Virus record (IMG/VR): IMGVR_UViG_3300035698_026847
Span: 1 to 64,000 of that record
DNA from: a virus
Strand: one strand, 5' to 3'
Length of the DNA stretch: 64,000 nucleotides
Below are positions 1 to 8,079 of this stretch, one piece after another. The first letter of the stretch is position 1; every line of letters starts with the position of its first letter. The notes beneath the pieces were generated by a model that worked only from the letters and a program-made list of their open reading frames with translations, made no database searches and was not told where the DNA came from. The translations under genes were made by a program, and so were the position numbers.

Positions 1-1384
1 AATATCCACTATATCCTGAACGTCCACTATATCCAGATGATCCAGGATTATCTCCTGAGATTCCTGAATATCCGCTGAAACCACTAATTCCAGAGTATCC
101 AGAGAAACCACTAATTCCTGAGTATCCTGAGAAACCACTAACTCCAGAGTATCCAGAAAAACCACTAATTCCTGAATACCCTGAGAACCCACTAATTCCT
201 GAATACCCTGAGAACCCACTAAGTCCTGAATATCCTGAGAACCCACTAATTCCTGAATACCCTGAGAACCCACTGGTGCCTATTCCTGAATAACCAGAAA
301 AACCACTGGTACCTATTCCTGAGTATCCTGAATAACCGCTAGTACCTATTCCAGAGTAACCACTAATTCCAGAATATCCAGAGAATCCACTAATTCCTGA
401 GTATCCACTAATTCCTGATGAACCTGGGTTATCTCCAGAAATACCAGAATATCCACTTACACCATCAACTCCAATAATTCCATCTGATCCAGAATAACCA
501 CTATATCCTGAATATCCACTATATCCTGAAAGTCCACTATATCCAGATGATCCGGGATTATCTCCTGAGATTCCTGAATATCCGCTGAAACCACTATTAC
601 CTGAATATCCAGAAAAACCAGAAACACCACTATAACCGGAGAAACCACTAATTCCTGAGTATCCGGAGAAACCACTAATTCCTGAGTATCCGGAGAAACC
701 ACTAATTCCTGAGTATCCAGAGAAACCATTTCCAGAGTATCCGGAAAAGCCACTAGTTCCTATTCCTGAGTACCCTGAAAAACCAGATATCCCTGAGTAT
801 CCGGAGTAACCGCTAATTCCTGAGTATCCGGATAAACCACTAGTACCTGTTCCTGAGTACCCCGAAAAACCACTGGTGCCTACTCCAGAGTAACCACTAA
901 TTCCAGAGTAACCGGAAAAACCACTGGTGCCTACTCCAGAGTAACCACTAATTCCAGAGTAACCGGAAAAACCACTGATGCCTATTCCTGAGTAACCACT
1001 AATTCCAGAGTATCCAGAAAATCCACTAATTCCTGAGTATCCGGAGAAACCACTAGTTCCTATTCCTGAGTATCCAGAAAAACCAGAATAACCAGAGAAG
1101 CCACTAATACCTGAGTAACCAGATGCTCCTGGATTTTCTCCGGAATAACCAGAATATCCACTATCTCCATCACCTCCAAGAACACCATCTGCTCCTGAAT
1201 ATCCTGAAAACCCAGATATGCCAGAATATCCAGAGAAACCGCTAGTTCCCGAATATCCAGAAAAACCACTAGTTCCTGTAGACCCATTTTCTCCGGAATA
1301 TCCAGAAAAACCAGAATATCCAGAAAAACCGCTTTCTCCACCTCCAGCCCCTGAATATCCTGAATATCCTGAATCCCCAGAACC
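1..1384 (-). repeat. Gly-X-Ser collagen-type coding repeat with longer super-repeats
   Basis: Degenerate 9-bp periodicity (three codons, glycine first) runs through the fibre gene. A longer module encoding SGDNPG flanked by GYSG triplets recurs near 33-81, 541-590 and, diverged, near 416-455, which suggests growth by unequal recombination of blocks of several hundred bases. Non-collagen spacers (for example GADGVLGGDGDSG near 1140-1200) separate the blocks. Length polymorphism between related phages is expected. Confidence 0.85.
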
Positions 1385-1549
1385 ACTTGAAATATATGAA
1401 AGATCATTCCAAGCTGTAACTCCATCTCCAATTTTTATTGCAGGTGGATCATTATCTGTTTCAATTCCAATTTCACCAGAAGCTAATACCGTGTTAAAGC
1501 TAGTCCATCTTGCTGCAGTATCTCTTTTAATCTGTATTAAATATGCCAT
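1..1549 (-). CDS. Collagen-like tail fibre protein (3' end outside window)
   Basis: Open for 516 codons from ATG at 1549 to the window edge, so the C-terminus is missing. Residues 1-52 (start MAYLIQIKRDTAARW, then GEIGIETD and KIGDGVTAWNDL) match the N-terminal domain shared by phage tail fibres and the major tropism determinant, which usually mounts the fibre on the virion. From about residue 56 the chain is almost pure Gly-X-Y triplets such as GFS, GYS, GIS and GTS, a collagen-like triple-helix shaft in which Ser rather than Pro holds the third place. The start has an AAAAAGG-type ribosome site and lies 19 nt after the upstream gene. Likely a trimeric adhesin or fibre; the receptor-binding tip is not in the window. 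The frame was fixed by following the glycine phase across the whole repeat; other frames are open only because of the repeat. Confidence 0.88.
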   Translation of the reverse strand, partial: MAYLIQIKRDTAARWTSFNTVLASGEIGIETDNDPPAIKIGDGVTAWNDLSYISSGSGDSGYSGYSGAGGGESGFSGYSGFSGYSGENGSTGTSGFSGYSGTSGFSGYSGISGFSGYSGADGVLGGDGDSGYSGYSGENPGASGYSGISGFSGYSGFSGYSGIGTSGFSGYSGISGFSGYSGISGYSGIGISGFSGYSGISGYSGVGTSGFSGYSGISGYSGVGTSGFSGYSGTGTSGLSGYSGISGYSGYSGISGFSGYSGIGTSGFSGYSGNGFSGYSGISGFSGYSGISGFSGYSGISGFSGYSGVSGFSGYSGNSGFSGYSGISGDNPGSSGYSGLSGYSGYSGYSGYSGSDGIIGVDGVSGYSGISGDNPGSSGISGYSGISGFSGYSGISGYSGIGTSGYSGYSGIGTSGFSGYSGIGTSGFSGYSGISGFSGYSGLSGFSGYSGISGFSGYSGISGFSGYSGVSGFSGYSGISGFSGYSGISGFSGYSGISGDNPGSSGYSGRSGYSGY

Positions 1550-1568
1550 CTATAAATGCCTTTTTCAT

Positions 1569-2345
1569 TTATGGTGATTCCGCATTTCCGCCATCAATAT
1601 ATTGCATTGCGTATGTATATATAGAATCAGATCTTCCGCCATCAATATTTATCGTAGGTGGATGATCAGCTCTTCCGCCATCTATATTTATAGATTCGGA
1701 AGCAGAGATAAGAGTTCCTCTAAAATTGAAGAAGTATCCAGAGGTTGAAGATATAGCATTTAATAACGGTTTAATAACATAACCTTCTGTATCTACTCTA
1801 TCAACAGTAAGTGCTCCAAGAACGGTATCGCTAAGAAAATATGTTTCTTCTTCTACAAGATCTGAAAGACCATCTATGTATCCTACATTTAATAATGTAA
1901 AACTATTTACGCCAACAACTACAGAAACAATTCCAACTACTTCTGCGTTTTCCTCACTATCTGCCAATGCTTCGGTATATCCAGAAACAGCGTCATACCT
2001 TAAAACCGTTCCAACAGAAAAACCATGATTATCTTTTGTTATTGTTTTTTCAGTACCTTCACCGGACCCACTATCAACAAGAGTCGCAAGATTTGTTGCT
2101 CTTAAAGCTTCAGTGCCTGTTAGTTGGAGTCCATTTTCATCCCATAAAGTAAGATATCCTTGCTGGATTAAATTGTCTAATGGCTGCGAGTCACAGACTT
2201 CTTCAAACGATCTAAGTGGCTTGTCGTTCGCATCTCTCCCCAACAGATCAATTGAATCACCCTTTCTCTTAAGATGAATATGTAAATCTTGCAGAATTAC
2301 ATTGGGAATTTCTGCTCGAATAATTCTTTTAAGTAACTGACTCAA
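1569..2345 (-). CDS. Probable tail/baseplate structural protein with IDGG repeats
   Basis: 258 residues. The start is TTG at 2345, supported by an AGGAG site seven bases upstream. The central part (NHGFSVGTVLRYD, then EVVGIVS, YFLSDT and SGYFFNFRG) resembles a short beta-rich repeat domain seen in many phage tail-fibre and appendage proteins. The C-terminus has three IDGG units (INIDGGRAD, INIDGGRSD, YIDGGNAE) likely to form a small beta structure. It sits directly upstream of the collagen-like fibre gene in the same transcript, fitting a fibre connector or baseplate role. No enzymatic motif was seen. The assignment is by resemblance and position. Confidence 0.6.
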   Translation of the reverse strand: MSQLLKRIIRAEIPNVILQDLHIHLKRKGDSIDLLGRDANDKPLRSFEEVCDSQPLDNLIQQGYLTLWDENGLQLTGTEALRATNLATLVDSGSGEGTEKTITKDNHGFSVGTVLRYDAVSGYTEALADSEENAEVVGIVSVVVGVNSFTLLNVGYIDGLSDLVEEETYFLSDTVLGALTVDRVDTEGYVIKPLLNAISSTSGYFFNFRGTLISASESINIDGGRADHPPTINIDGGRSDSIYTYAMQYIDGGNAESP

Positions 2346-2355
2346 CTGACAACTC

Positions 2356-4413
2356 CTATTTTAAGGTAATTGGCAATCCAACTATTCCAGCTGCTTGCCT
2401 TTCTGCATTAATGCGATTTATTTCTTGAGTTAAAAACGCTCTTTCCGCAGTAATTGGAGCAGATTCATCTTCGGCTCCTTGAGCATGAGTTGCCTCATGT
2501 ATAATTACTTCGGCAATTACAAGCTGTGTAATGATATGTTCAGTGTCTTCAATCCATGCATTCAAATCCTCAGGAGACATTTGTTCTTGCAAATAACCTA
2601 TATAAGAATCCATGCCAGCCAACAAGTCAGAGATTTCTTGATTGATCTTTTCTGGACTCAATCTAAAAGCAAGTCCTGATTTACCTTTAAGATTGTTTAA
2701 ATAATTTTGATAATATTGTTTCTCTTCTTCGTTCAGTTCGTCAAAACGGATTCCTTGTTGTTCAAGATATTTCTCAATTAACAAAACTGTTAAATGCGGC
2801 TCAAAAACTCCTGCTACAGAAGGATTGTCCGTTATCATAATAAACTCTACGCCATTCAGCATTTCCGAAGGAACCATTTGCATAGCTTGTTCTGCGTCGT
2901 CACCCCATATTGAAACTATATCGCTATAATCAGTTCCTGTTCCTCCGTCTAATTGAGGAACTTTATTTACATCTCCATATTCAGTAGATGTTTCTAGTTG
3001 TGCAGATTTTTCCAAATCTTGAAGATCTTGTCTTAAGGTGTCTTCTTGTTCTTGGCCTACCATATCCTTATATTTACTTACCATATCTTCCGTTTTGTTT
3101 AAATTGATTTCTCCCATCAATTGATTAAATCTAATATTCCCAATTTTTCTCACAAGACGATGTTGGTCAAGTGATCCTCGAAGATGAAAGTATTTAAGAG
3201 CATCTAAGATTACTTCATTTTGTGTTCTATCTTTGTCTTTTTCGTATAGAGATGCAGAAACATAATTCATATTCCGTTCAGAAAACCTAAAACATGCCTC
3301 TACATCTGGAATGTCTTGTGGAGTAAAGTCATTTTCATTCATTTTATTTTCCTCGATATTATTCTTTATCCATTCTTGATCAATTATCTCTCCATTTAAA
3401 TATCCTTGCCAAGCTTTATCTAAAATTTCTCCAATATGAGGTCCACTCTGAAGTCCAGTAACTTCCATAATATCATGTCCGGTTATTGGATTGAGTTTTT
3501 TCTTCAAAAAACTATTAGCAGAAATCATTGCTTCTTTTTTTGTGTTTATGATTCCCATTAATTGTTTATCTCTAATGAATTTTAATGTTTCTCCAATTAT
3601 AGGCCCAGGTTTATTAATGATAGAAAGGATATCCCTTCCGGAAAGGAGAGGGGGAACTTTCCCTTCGTAAGCACCTTCCTCGATAGCATGTTCTGTCATT
3701 TGCTGGGCTTTGTCTGGTAACCCGCCAGGAAGAGGAGGTCTTCCACTATGATCGGATTCTATAACATACATCAATTCCTTTAAGGTGGCAGGATATATCT
3801 TTTCAGCAATTTGTCTAGTATTCACTTTTTTTGATTTTTGATCATAATCTAAATGAACCATATGAAATCCAGCAAGAGGAACTGCCTTGTCTATTATTTT
3901 TGATTTTATTCCAATACTTTCAAGGAACGACTTCGTAAGAGGTCCACTTAAATCAGCATGACCTTTAGATGTTATCCTTGTAACGCCATCCCTTTCTTCT
4001 TCTGCTGTTGTATCTGGTTTTCCGAGATCATGTCCTAAAACACTGGCAATCAATACTGCACGATCATCTCCAGTAATACCTTCTCTAATTGCGATTTCGG
4101 CGGCTGCATTCATAGCGAGTATGGTGTGACGGATTACGACCCCTTCGGGATGCCATGTTTCGTCCTGCAAAGTACCTATTAAAGAATTCAATTCAGGATA
4201 TCTTTCAATCCATCCAGTATCTATTAGATATTGAATTCCATTACCTGGATACTTTCCTTTGGTAAATAATTTCATCCATTCTTCAGATTCCCTTTCTTTT
4301 ACAAGTGGGGCGTTTTTTAAAGAATTAGCCATTTCTGCTGTTTTTTCATCAACAGTAAATCCTATTACTTCGACATCTTTAGACCCACATTTATCACATT
4401 TTAAGTTATTCAT
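2356..4413 (-). CDS. C-terminal half of split CCA-type nucleotidyltransferase: HD domain plus HEATH zincin-like tail
   Basis: 685 residues from ATG 4413, whose first eight bases overlap the stop of the HNH gene, with a GAGAAG site just before it; in-frame ATGs at 4461 and 4446 are alternatives. After a short tail with CDKCG, the chain resumes the neck of a class II CCA-adding/poly(A) polymerase (GFTVDEKT) exactly where the gene at 5346-6101 stops. An HD domain follows (RHTILAM near residue 96, GHDLGKPD near 128), as in bacterial CCA enzymes with phosphohydrolase activity. The last ~300 residues are unlike CCA enzymes; about 47 residues from the end is IIHEATHAQGAED, an HExxH zinc-protease signature. 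The catalytic nucleotidyltransferase head is on the other polypeptide, so activity would need the two halves to associate. Confidence 0.75.
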   Translation of the reverse strand: MNNLKCDKCGSKDVEVIGFTVDEKTAEMANSLKNAPLVKERESEEWMKLFTKGKYPGNGIQYLIDTGWIERYPELNSLIGTLQDETWHPEGVVIRHTILAMNAAAEIAIREGITGDDRAVLIASVLGHDLGKPDTTAEEERDGVTRITSKGHADLSGPLTKSFLESIGIKSKIIDKAVPLAGFHMVHLDYDQKSKKVNTRQIAEKIYPATLKELMYVIESDHSGRPPLPGGLPDKAQQMTEHAIEEGAYEGKVPPLLSGRDILSIINKPGPIIGETLKFIRDKQLMGIINTKKEAMISANSFLKKKLNPITGHDIMEVTGLQSGPHIGEILDKAWQGYLNGEIIDQEWIKNNIEENKMNENDFTPQDIPDVEACFRFSERNMNYVSASLYEKDKDRTQNEVILDALKYFHLRGSLDQHRLVRKIGNIRFNQLMGEINLNKTEDMVSKYKDMVGQEQEDTLRQDLQDLEKSAQLETSTEYGDVNKVPQLDGGTGTDYSDIVSIWGDDAEQAMQMVPSEMLNGVEFIMITDNPSVAGVFEPHLTVLLIEKYLEQQGIRFDELNEEEKQYYQNYLNNLKGKSGLAFRLSPEKINQEISDLLAGMDSYIGYLQEQMSPEDLNAWIEDTEHIITQLVIAEVIIHEATHAQGAEDESAPITAERAFLTQEINRINAERQAAGIVGLPITLK

Positions 4414-5287
4414 ATTCTTCTCTTTTATATCGTGATTCATATTCATCTCTATATTCTTCAATGTTTTTTATTTGTTTTTTATGTATCATTCCATGATGGT
4501 TCCGACATAGAATAATTAGATTTAAAATATTATTATTGCATCTATCCTCGTCTAAATGATGAACTAAAACCATTGCGGAAAAACCGCAAATATAACATTT
4601 ATGATCCATTTGGGATAAAGCCTTTTTTCTATACGACCCTATTCCTGTTTGTTTTTTCATGTAAAATGTTTCTTTTAATCCTAAAAGTTTTCTTATATTT
4701 TTATATCCTCCATGATATTTTTCAATTGCACTTTTTGGACTATATCCTATTTCTGCTTGTATTACTGTTGCAGAAGGAACTGTTCCATATTTGTCGATTA
4801 ACGGTTGCAACACTTTCTTTAAATTTTCTAAATTACCATAATAACCATTTGGTTGAGTTCTTGAATTTTCGTATAATTTTGGCAATCCCAATCTTTCCCT
4901 TACAGCCTTAAAGCCTCCAAAATATCTAAAGGCATCTGATAGACTTCCTTTCCCCTCCTCTTTCATCACGTTATAAGAAGGGATGGTTCCATATTTTTCA
5001 ATAAATGGTTGTAACTCTTTTTTAAAATTATCCCAACTTTGCCAATACCCAATAGGAACATAGCAATTATTTTGCTGTTTTTTTGTTTGTATAATTTCTA
5101 TATTCATTTTTTTAGCTACTTTTTTTGGACCTCCATGTTTATATATTGCACACATTATGTCTTTTCTATTATTTCTTTTAAAATAACCACAATTAGGTAG
5201 ACCTCCATATTCTTTCACATAAGGCATTAACGCAGATTCTAAAGTTTCAAATTTTTTCCATTTTGATTCTCTTGATTTTTTTTCCAT
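4406..5287 (-). CDS. HNH homing endonuclease with DNA-binding repeats, splitting the CCA-type gene
   Basis: 293 residues. Start chosen at ATG 5287 because GGAGGGG lies 11 bases upstream; an upstream ATG at 5308 has no site. The N-terminal two thirds holds three copies of a ~65-residue unit (LQPFIEKYGTIPS ... FGGFKAVRERLGL), the homing-endonuclease-associated repeat used for target binding. The C-terminus is an HNH nuclease: CYICG, then VHHLDEDRCNN, NLIILCRNHHGMIH. It lies between two genes whose products together make one CCA-type enzyme, the usual position of a homing gene that disrupted a conserved site. Overlap with the downstream half suggests translational coupling. HNH family is clear; target and activity are inferred. 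Confidence 0.9.
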   Translation of the reverse strand: MEKKSRESKWKKFETLESALMPYVKEYGGLPNCGYFKRNNRKDIMCAIYKHGGPKKVAKKMNIEIIQTKKQQNNCYVPIGYWQSWDNFKKELQPFIEKYGTIPSYNVMKEEGKGSLSDAFRYFGGFKAVRERLGLPKLYENSRTQPNGYYGNLENLKKVLQPLIDKYGTVPSATVIQAEIGYSPKSAIEKYHGGYKNIRKLLGLKETFYMKKQTGIGSYRKKALSQMDHKCYICGFSAMVLVHHLDEDRCNNNILNLIILCRNHHGMIHKKQIKNIEEYRDEYESRYKREEYE

Positions 5288-5345
5288 AATATAAAAACCC
5301 CTCCACAAAATTAACTTATCCTATACAATACCGTAAAGGGTCTTC

Positions 5346-6101
5346 TTATTCCTTTGTGTGGATTTGTTTTTCTCCGCATTTTTTACATTTTTCTATACTT
5401 AGTCTTGAAATTAGTTGCATTCCGCGAAGCACCCTCAATGGATCCTCTGAGAATTGATCACTCGTGGCTCTCATTATTCCGTTTTCAATATCATCAACTC
5501 CACCAAAATAATCATGCAATTCTTCCTCAATAGCGTCATATGCAAGAGAATTAAATGTAAAATCTCTTCTTGACGCTGCTTCTTTTGGATTTATATTTGG
5601 ATCAAACTCAGTAGTAATTCCACGACCACGGTTACCGCCCATTTCTCCGATTTGACTAGGATCATTTTCTGTCTTACTATCTCTTCTCGGGATAGAAAAA
5701 TCATAATCTTGTCCTTCTTCGTCTACCAGCTTAATTACTCCAAAGGCTTTACCTACTAAATTGATTTTCCCATATGGTTCAAGCATTTTAACAAGATTAT
5801 CATAATCTGTTCCGTATACTTCTATATCGATATCTTTTGATGGTAGGCCAATTATTGCGTCTCTAACAGCACCTCCTACAATCAAAGATAAATGTCCGTT
5901 TTCTCTCAAATAATTCATTATTTCAAGACATTTATTTGAAATAGGTATATTTAGTTTTTTATTATAAATACCTTCTAGATTATCTTGAGATGTTTTGTAC
6001 CATTTTCTATTTTTATCGGGAACAGGAATGTCTAGATTCTTTACCGTAGAAGACTTTTTCTCAATATCAGCATACCAACTACCGTTTTTTTTCTCAATCA
6101 T
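5346..6101 (-). CDS. N-terminal half of split CCA-type nucleotidyltransferase (head and start of neck)
   Basis: 251 residues; AAAGG site before ATG 6101. A Pol beta-type nucleotidyltransferase head of the class II CCA/poly(A) polymerase family: VGGAVRDAIIG, the metal-binding pair KDIDIEVYG, RRDFTFNSLAYD and the neck EDPLRVLRGMQL. Homology stops at ISRL, just where family members continue with GF. The chain then ends in a 17-residue tail carrying CKKCG. The rest of the neck and the HD domain are encoded at 2356-4413, beyond an HNH gene. Residues ~30-40 contain NRKWYKTS, like the N-termini of several neighbouring phage proteins. It could add CCA to tRNA or act as another NTP transferase; substrate unknown. 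Confidence 0.82.
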   Translation of the reverse strand: MIEKKNGSWYADIEKKSSTVKNLDIPVPDKNRKWYKTSQDNLEGIYNKKLNIPISNKCLEIMNYLRENGHLSLIVGGAVRDAIIGLPSKDIDIEVYGTDYDNLVKMLEPYGKINLVGKAFGVIKLVDEEGQDYDFSIPRRDSKTENDPSQIGEMGGNRGRGITTEFDPNINPKEAASRRDFTFNSLAYDAIEEELHDYFGGVDDIENGIMRATSDQFSEDPLRVLRGMQLISRLSIEKCKKCGEKQIHTKE

Positions 6102-6114
6102 TTATCTATACCTT

Positions 6115-6690
6115 TTACTGGTTTGAACCTCTATTCATGGAAATTAAAACTACATCTGGAACATTATCTTGTCCCATGATAAACTGTCTCATTATATTTA
6201 TCATGTTATAGTTTTGACTGAGAATCTCAACAGTTTGATCTAATTGAGAAATAATTTCTGCATTTCTAGTTGGAAGATTGATCGTTGGGCTAGATAACGA
6301 CGCTTGCAAATCATTTAAGTTCTGTATGTAATTTGCTAGATCAAAGAAATATTCTCCAGTTGTTGCAAATGCGTAAACGGTTTCTATATTCTGATCGTCT
6401 ACTCCTGCTGGACGGAGAAAATTTTCAATTATAGAATCCTTGAATTGTTCAGGGTCTATATCTCCTTGTGGTTCTTCTGCGTTTATATCTGTATCTAAAT
6501 TCTGATTATTTTGAAATGAAGTGTCGGCAGCATCTGAAGATACCAAATCTCCCTCAAGGCCAACTTCGTTTAAATTTTCCTGAGCAAATTGTTTTAAATT
6601 TCCTAATCCGGCAAAAACATGAACTGGTTTTACATCCGGAGACTTATCTTCCGTGTCTATAGTTAAGCTATTACAATTAAGATGAAACAT
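6115..6690 (-). CDS. Hypothetical protein, helical C-terminal half
   Basis: 191 residues from ATG 6690. That start follows the stop of the upstream gene by one base and uses the GAGAAGGG inside that gene's last codons; an in-frame ATG at 6705 has no site. The N-terminal ~75 residues are acidic and rich in Asn/Asp; the C-terminal half looks alpha-helical (FLRPAGVDD, ANYIQNLNDLQ, EIISQLDQTVEIL). No family recognised. Position between two nucleotidyltransferase-like genes in a tail-proximal operon leaves a virion or assembly role possible. Confidence 0.7.
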   Translation of the reverse strand: MFHLNCNSLTIDTEDKSPDVKPVHVFAGLGNLKQFAQENLNEVGLEGDLVSSDAADTSFQNNQNLDTDINAEEPQGDIDPEQFKDSIIENFLRPAGVDDQNIETVYAFATTGEYFFDLANYIQNLNDLQASLSSPTINLPTRNAEIISQLDQTVEILSQNYNMINIMRQFIMGQDNVPDVVLISMNRGSNQ

Positions 6691-6691
6691 T

Positions 6692-7738
6692 TTACCCTTC
6701 TCCATTTGAACGAGTCAAATTCAAAATTTTATTGCTTCTATCTACTTTCTTTTTATTAATAAACTCTGGCTCAGGATTGTCTAAATAATAACCAGACCTA
6801 GCTCGTTCTAATATATTGAATTTTTTTTCTGTCCTTTGCGTTTGCTCTCTTTTTTTTCTTCTCATATATGCTTTATGTTTTTCACGATCTTTAAAAAGTC
6901 TATTCATCATTGGAGTTTGGGCAATTTTCATTGTCGAAGCTGTTGGGGAAATGGTAGTGCCAAACATTTGCTCTTTTATTCCCTGTTGTAAATCTGCATT
7001 ACTTGGTAAATGTTCTAATAGTCCATATCTTTCGTAAAACTCAATAGCCCTTTGAGGATCTACATCCATTGTCTTCTTAATTGTTCGCTGAACCATTTGA
7101 CTATTAGGATGCTCTTGAAGAAACTCTACAAGATAAGGAATGAATTTTGGAATCTCTCTTTCATAATCTTCATCTACCGTCAAGTCAAACTGAACTGTAA
7201 ATCTAATTCCTCTTAGAATGATCTTGGGATTAATCGCTAGAGTCTTCTTTGGTTCCAATGGTGTTCTAAGAATTTTATTTTCTATGTCTGAAACTCCATA
7301 CCCAGTAACATCCTGAATACCACCAGAATCCGGATCAAACAATAAAGTATTAATCGTAAAATCTCTCGAATAGACATCTTTATTTAATGGCGTTGGCTCG
7401 ACTCCAAGTGAATAAAGCTGATCTATAATATGAGGAACATTAAAAAAAGCATTATGAAATTCTATATCTCTTCCACTTGGCATTTGAATAAACGCTGTAC
7501 CGGAAGATTCATATATTTCAGGTTCCATAAGGTTATATTTTGCAGATACGAAAAATGCTAAATCAAAGGCATTGCCATAACCTTCTGTGACATCAAGATC
7601 GGTATCGTCAGAAACTCCCAATCCCATGACAAGATCACGAGGAAACCCTCCAACTACATATAACTTCATTTGGAGGTCTTTTGCAACGACATCTATTTGA
7701 GCTAAATCTTTAGCTATTTCTGATGGAAGCTGTATCAT
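6692..7738 (-). CDS. Pol beta-type nucleotidyltransferase (CCA/poly(A) polymerase-like), second copy
   Basis: 348 residues; its ATG overlaps the upstream stop (ATGA). The head shows VVGGFPRDLVMG, DDTDLDVTEG (metal pair) and SRDFTINTLLFD, followed by a neck-like INPKIILRGIRF. So it belongs to the same superfamily as the split gene at 5346-6101 but is a separate, diverged member. It has no HD domain. The C-terminal ~90 residues are very basic (KAYMRRKKREQTQRTEKK), probably nucleic-acid binding. Role unknown: tRNA end repair, RNA tailing or a toxin-like NTP transfer are all possible. Two such enzymes this close together in a phage is unusual. Confidence 0.75.
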   Translation of the reverse strand: MIQLPSEIAKDLAQIDVVAKDLQMKLYVVGGFPRDLVMGLGVSDDTDLDVTEGYGNAFDLAFFVSAKYNLMEPEIYESSGTAFIQMPSGRDIEFHNAFFNVPHIIDQLYSLGVEPTPLNKDVYSRDFTINTLLFDPDSGGIQDVTGYGVSDIENKILRTPLEPKKTLAINPKIILRGIRFTVQFDLTVDEDYEREIPKFIPYLVEFLQEHPNSQMVQRTIKKTMDVDPQRAIEFYERYGLLEHLPSNADLQQGIKEQMFGTTISPTASTMKIAQTPMMNRLFKDREKHKAYMRRKKREQTQRTEKKFNILERARSGYYLDNPEPEFINKKKVDRSNKILNLTRSNGEG

Positions 7739-8079
7739 TTAAAAACAACCTCGTTATCATTCTTAATCATTCTTCTTCCTTTCGTTATACGATACTGATT
7801 AGGAGCGTCTATATGTGATTCAATTACATATTTAATATCATAAACATCTGGTTTAATCGATCTTGTTTGCTGTGCGTTTAAGCGTTTTATATCTAATACT
7901 TCTCCTGAGGCGTTACAAAAAATAAGCGAAATTGGAAAATCAACATTTTTATTCCAGAATGTATGCTGTCCTTCTCTTGGGAAATCGAAAAAAGCACATT
8001 CATTTTTTTCCAAAGGACGATGATACATCAACCCTCTTGTTCTTTTCATATCGGTATCTGCGAGAAGAACAATTTTCAT
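7735..8079 (-). CDS. DUF192 family protein
   Basis: 114 residues, ATGA overlaps with both neighbours. It fits the small DUF192 fold: ADTDMKRTRGLMYHRPL at the N-terminus, then CAFFDF, FWNKNVDFPISLIF and SGEVLDI. Family members are compact beta proteins of unknown biochemical role, common in bacteria and archaea, usually with a signal peptide; this copy has none and would be cytoplasmic or virion-bound. Translational coupling with the flanking genes indicates joint expression. Confidence 0.78.
   Translation of the reverse strand: MKIVLLADTDMKRTRGLMYHRPLEKNECAFFDFPREGQHTFWNKNVDFPISLIFCNASGEVLDIKRLNAQQTRSIKPDVYDIKYVIESHIDAPNQYRITKGRRMIKNDNEVVFK

Noticed and set aside
1-1384. CRISPR-like short repeats
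   Set aside because: Period follows codons and lacks constant-length unique spacers; it is a coding collagen-type repeat.
1218-1577. Plus-strand frame encoding PEYPEKP repeats, and minus-strand frames at 457-753 and 1060-1431
   Set aside because: They are other frames of the Gly-X-Ser repeat gene; only the minus frame from 1549 has an N-terminal fibre domain, a ribosome site and unbroken glycine spacing.
4371-5402. Group I intron splitting the CCA-type gene
   Set aside because: Only about 115 non-endonuclease bases are available, too few for an intron core unless it overlaps the coding region, and the second half has its own ATG and ribosome site.
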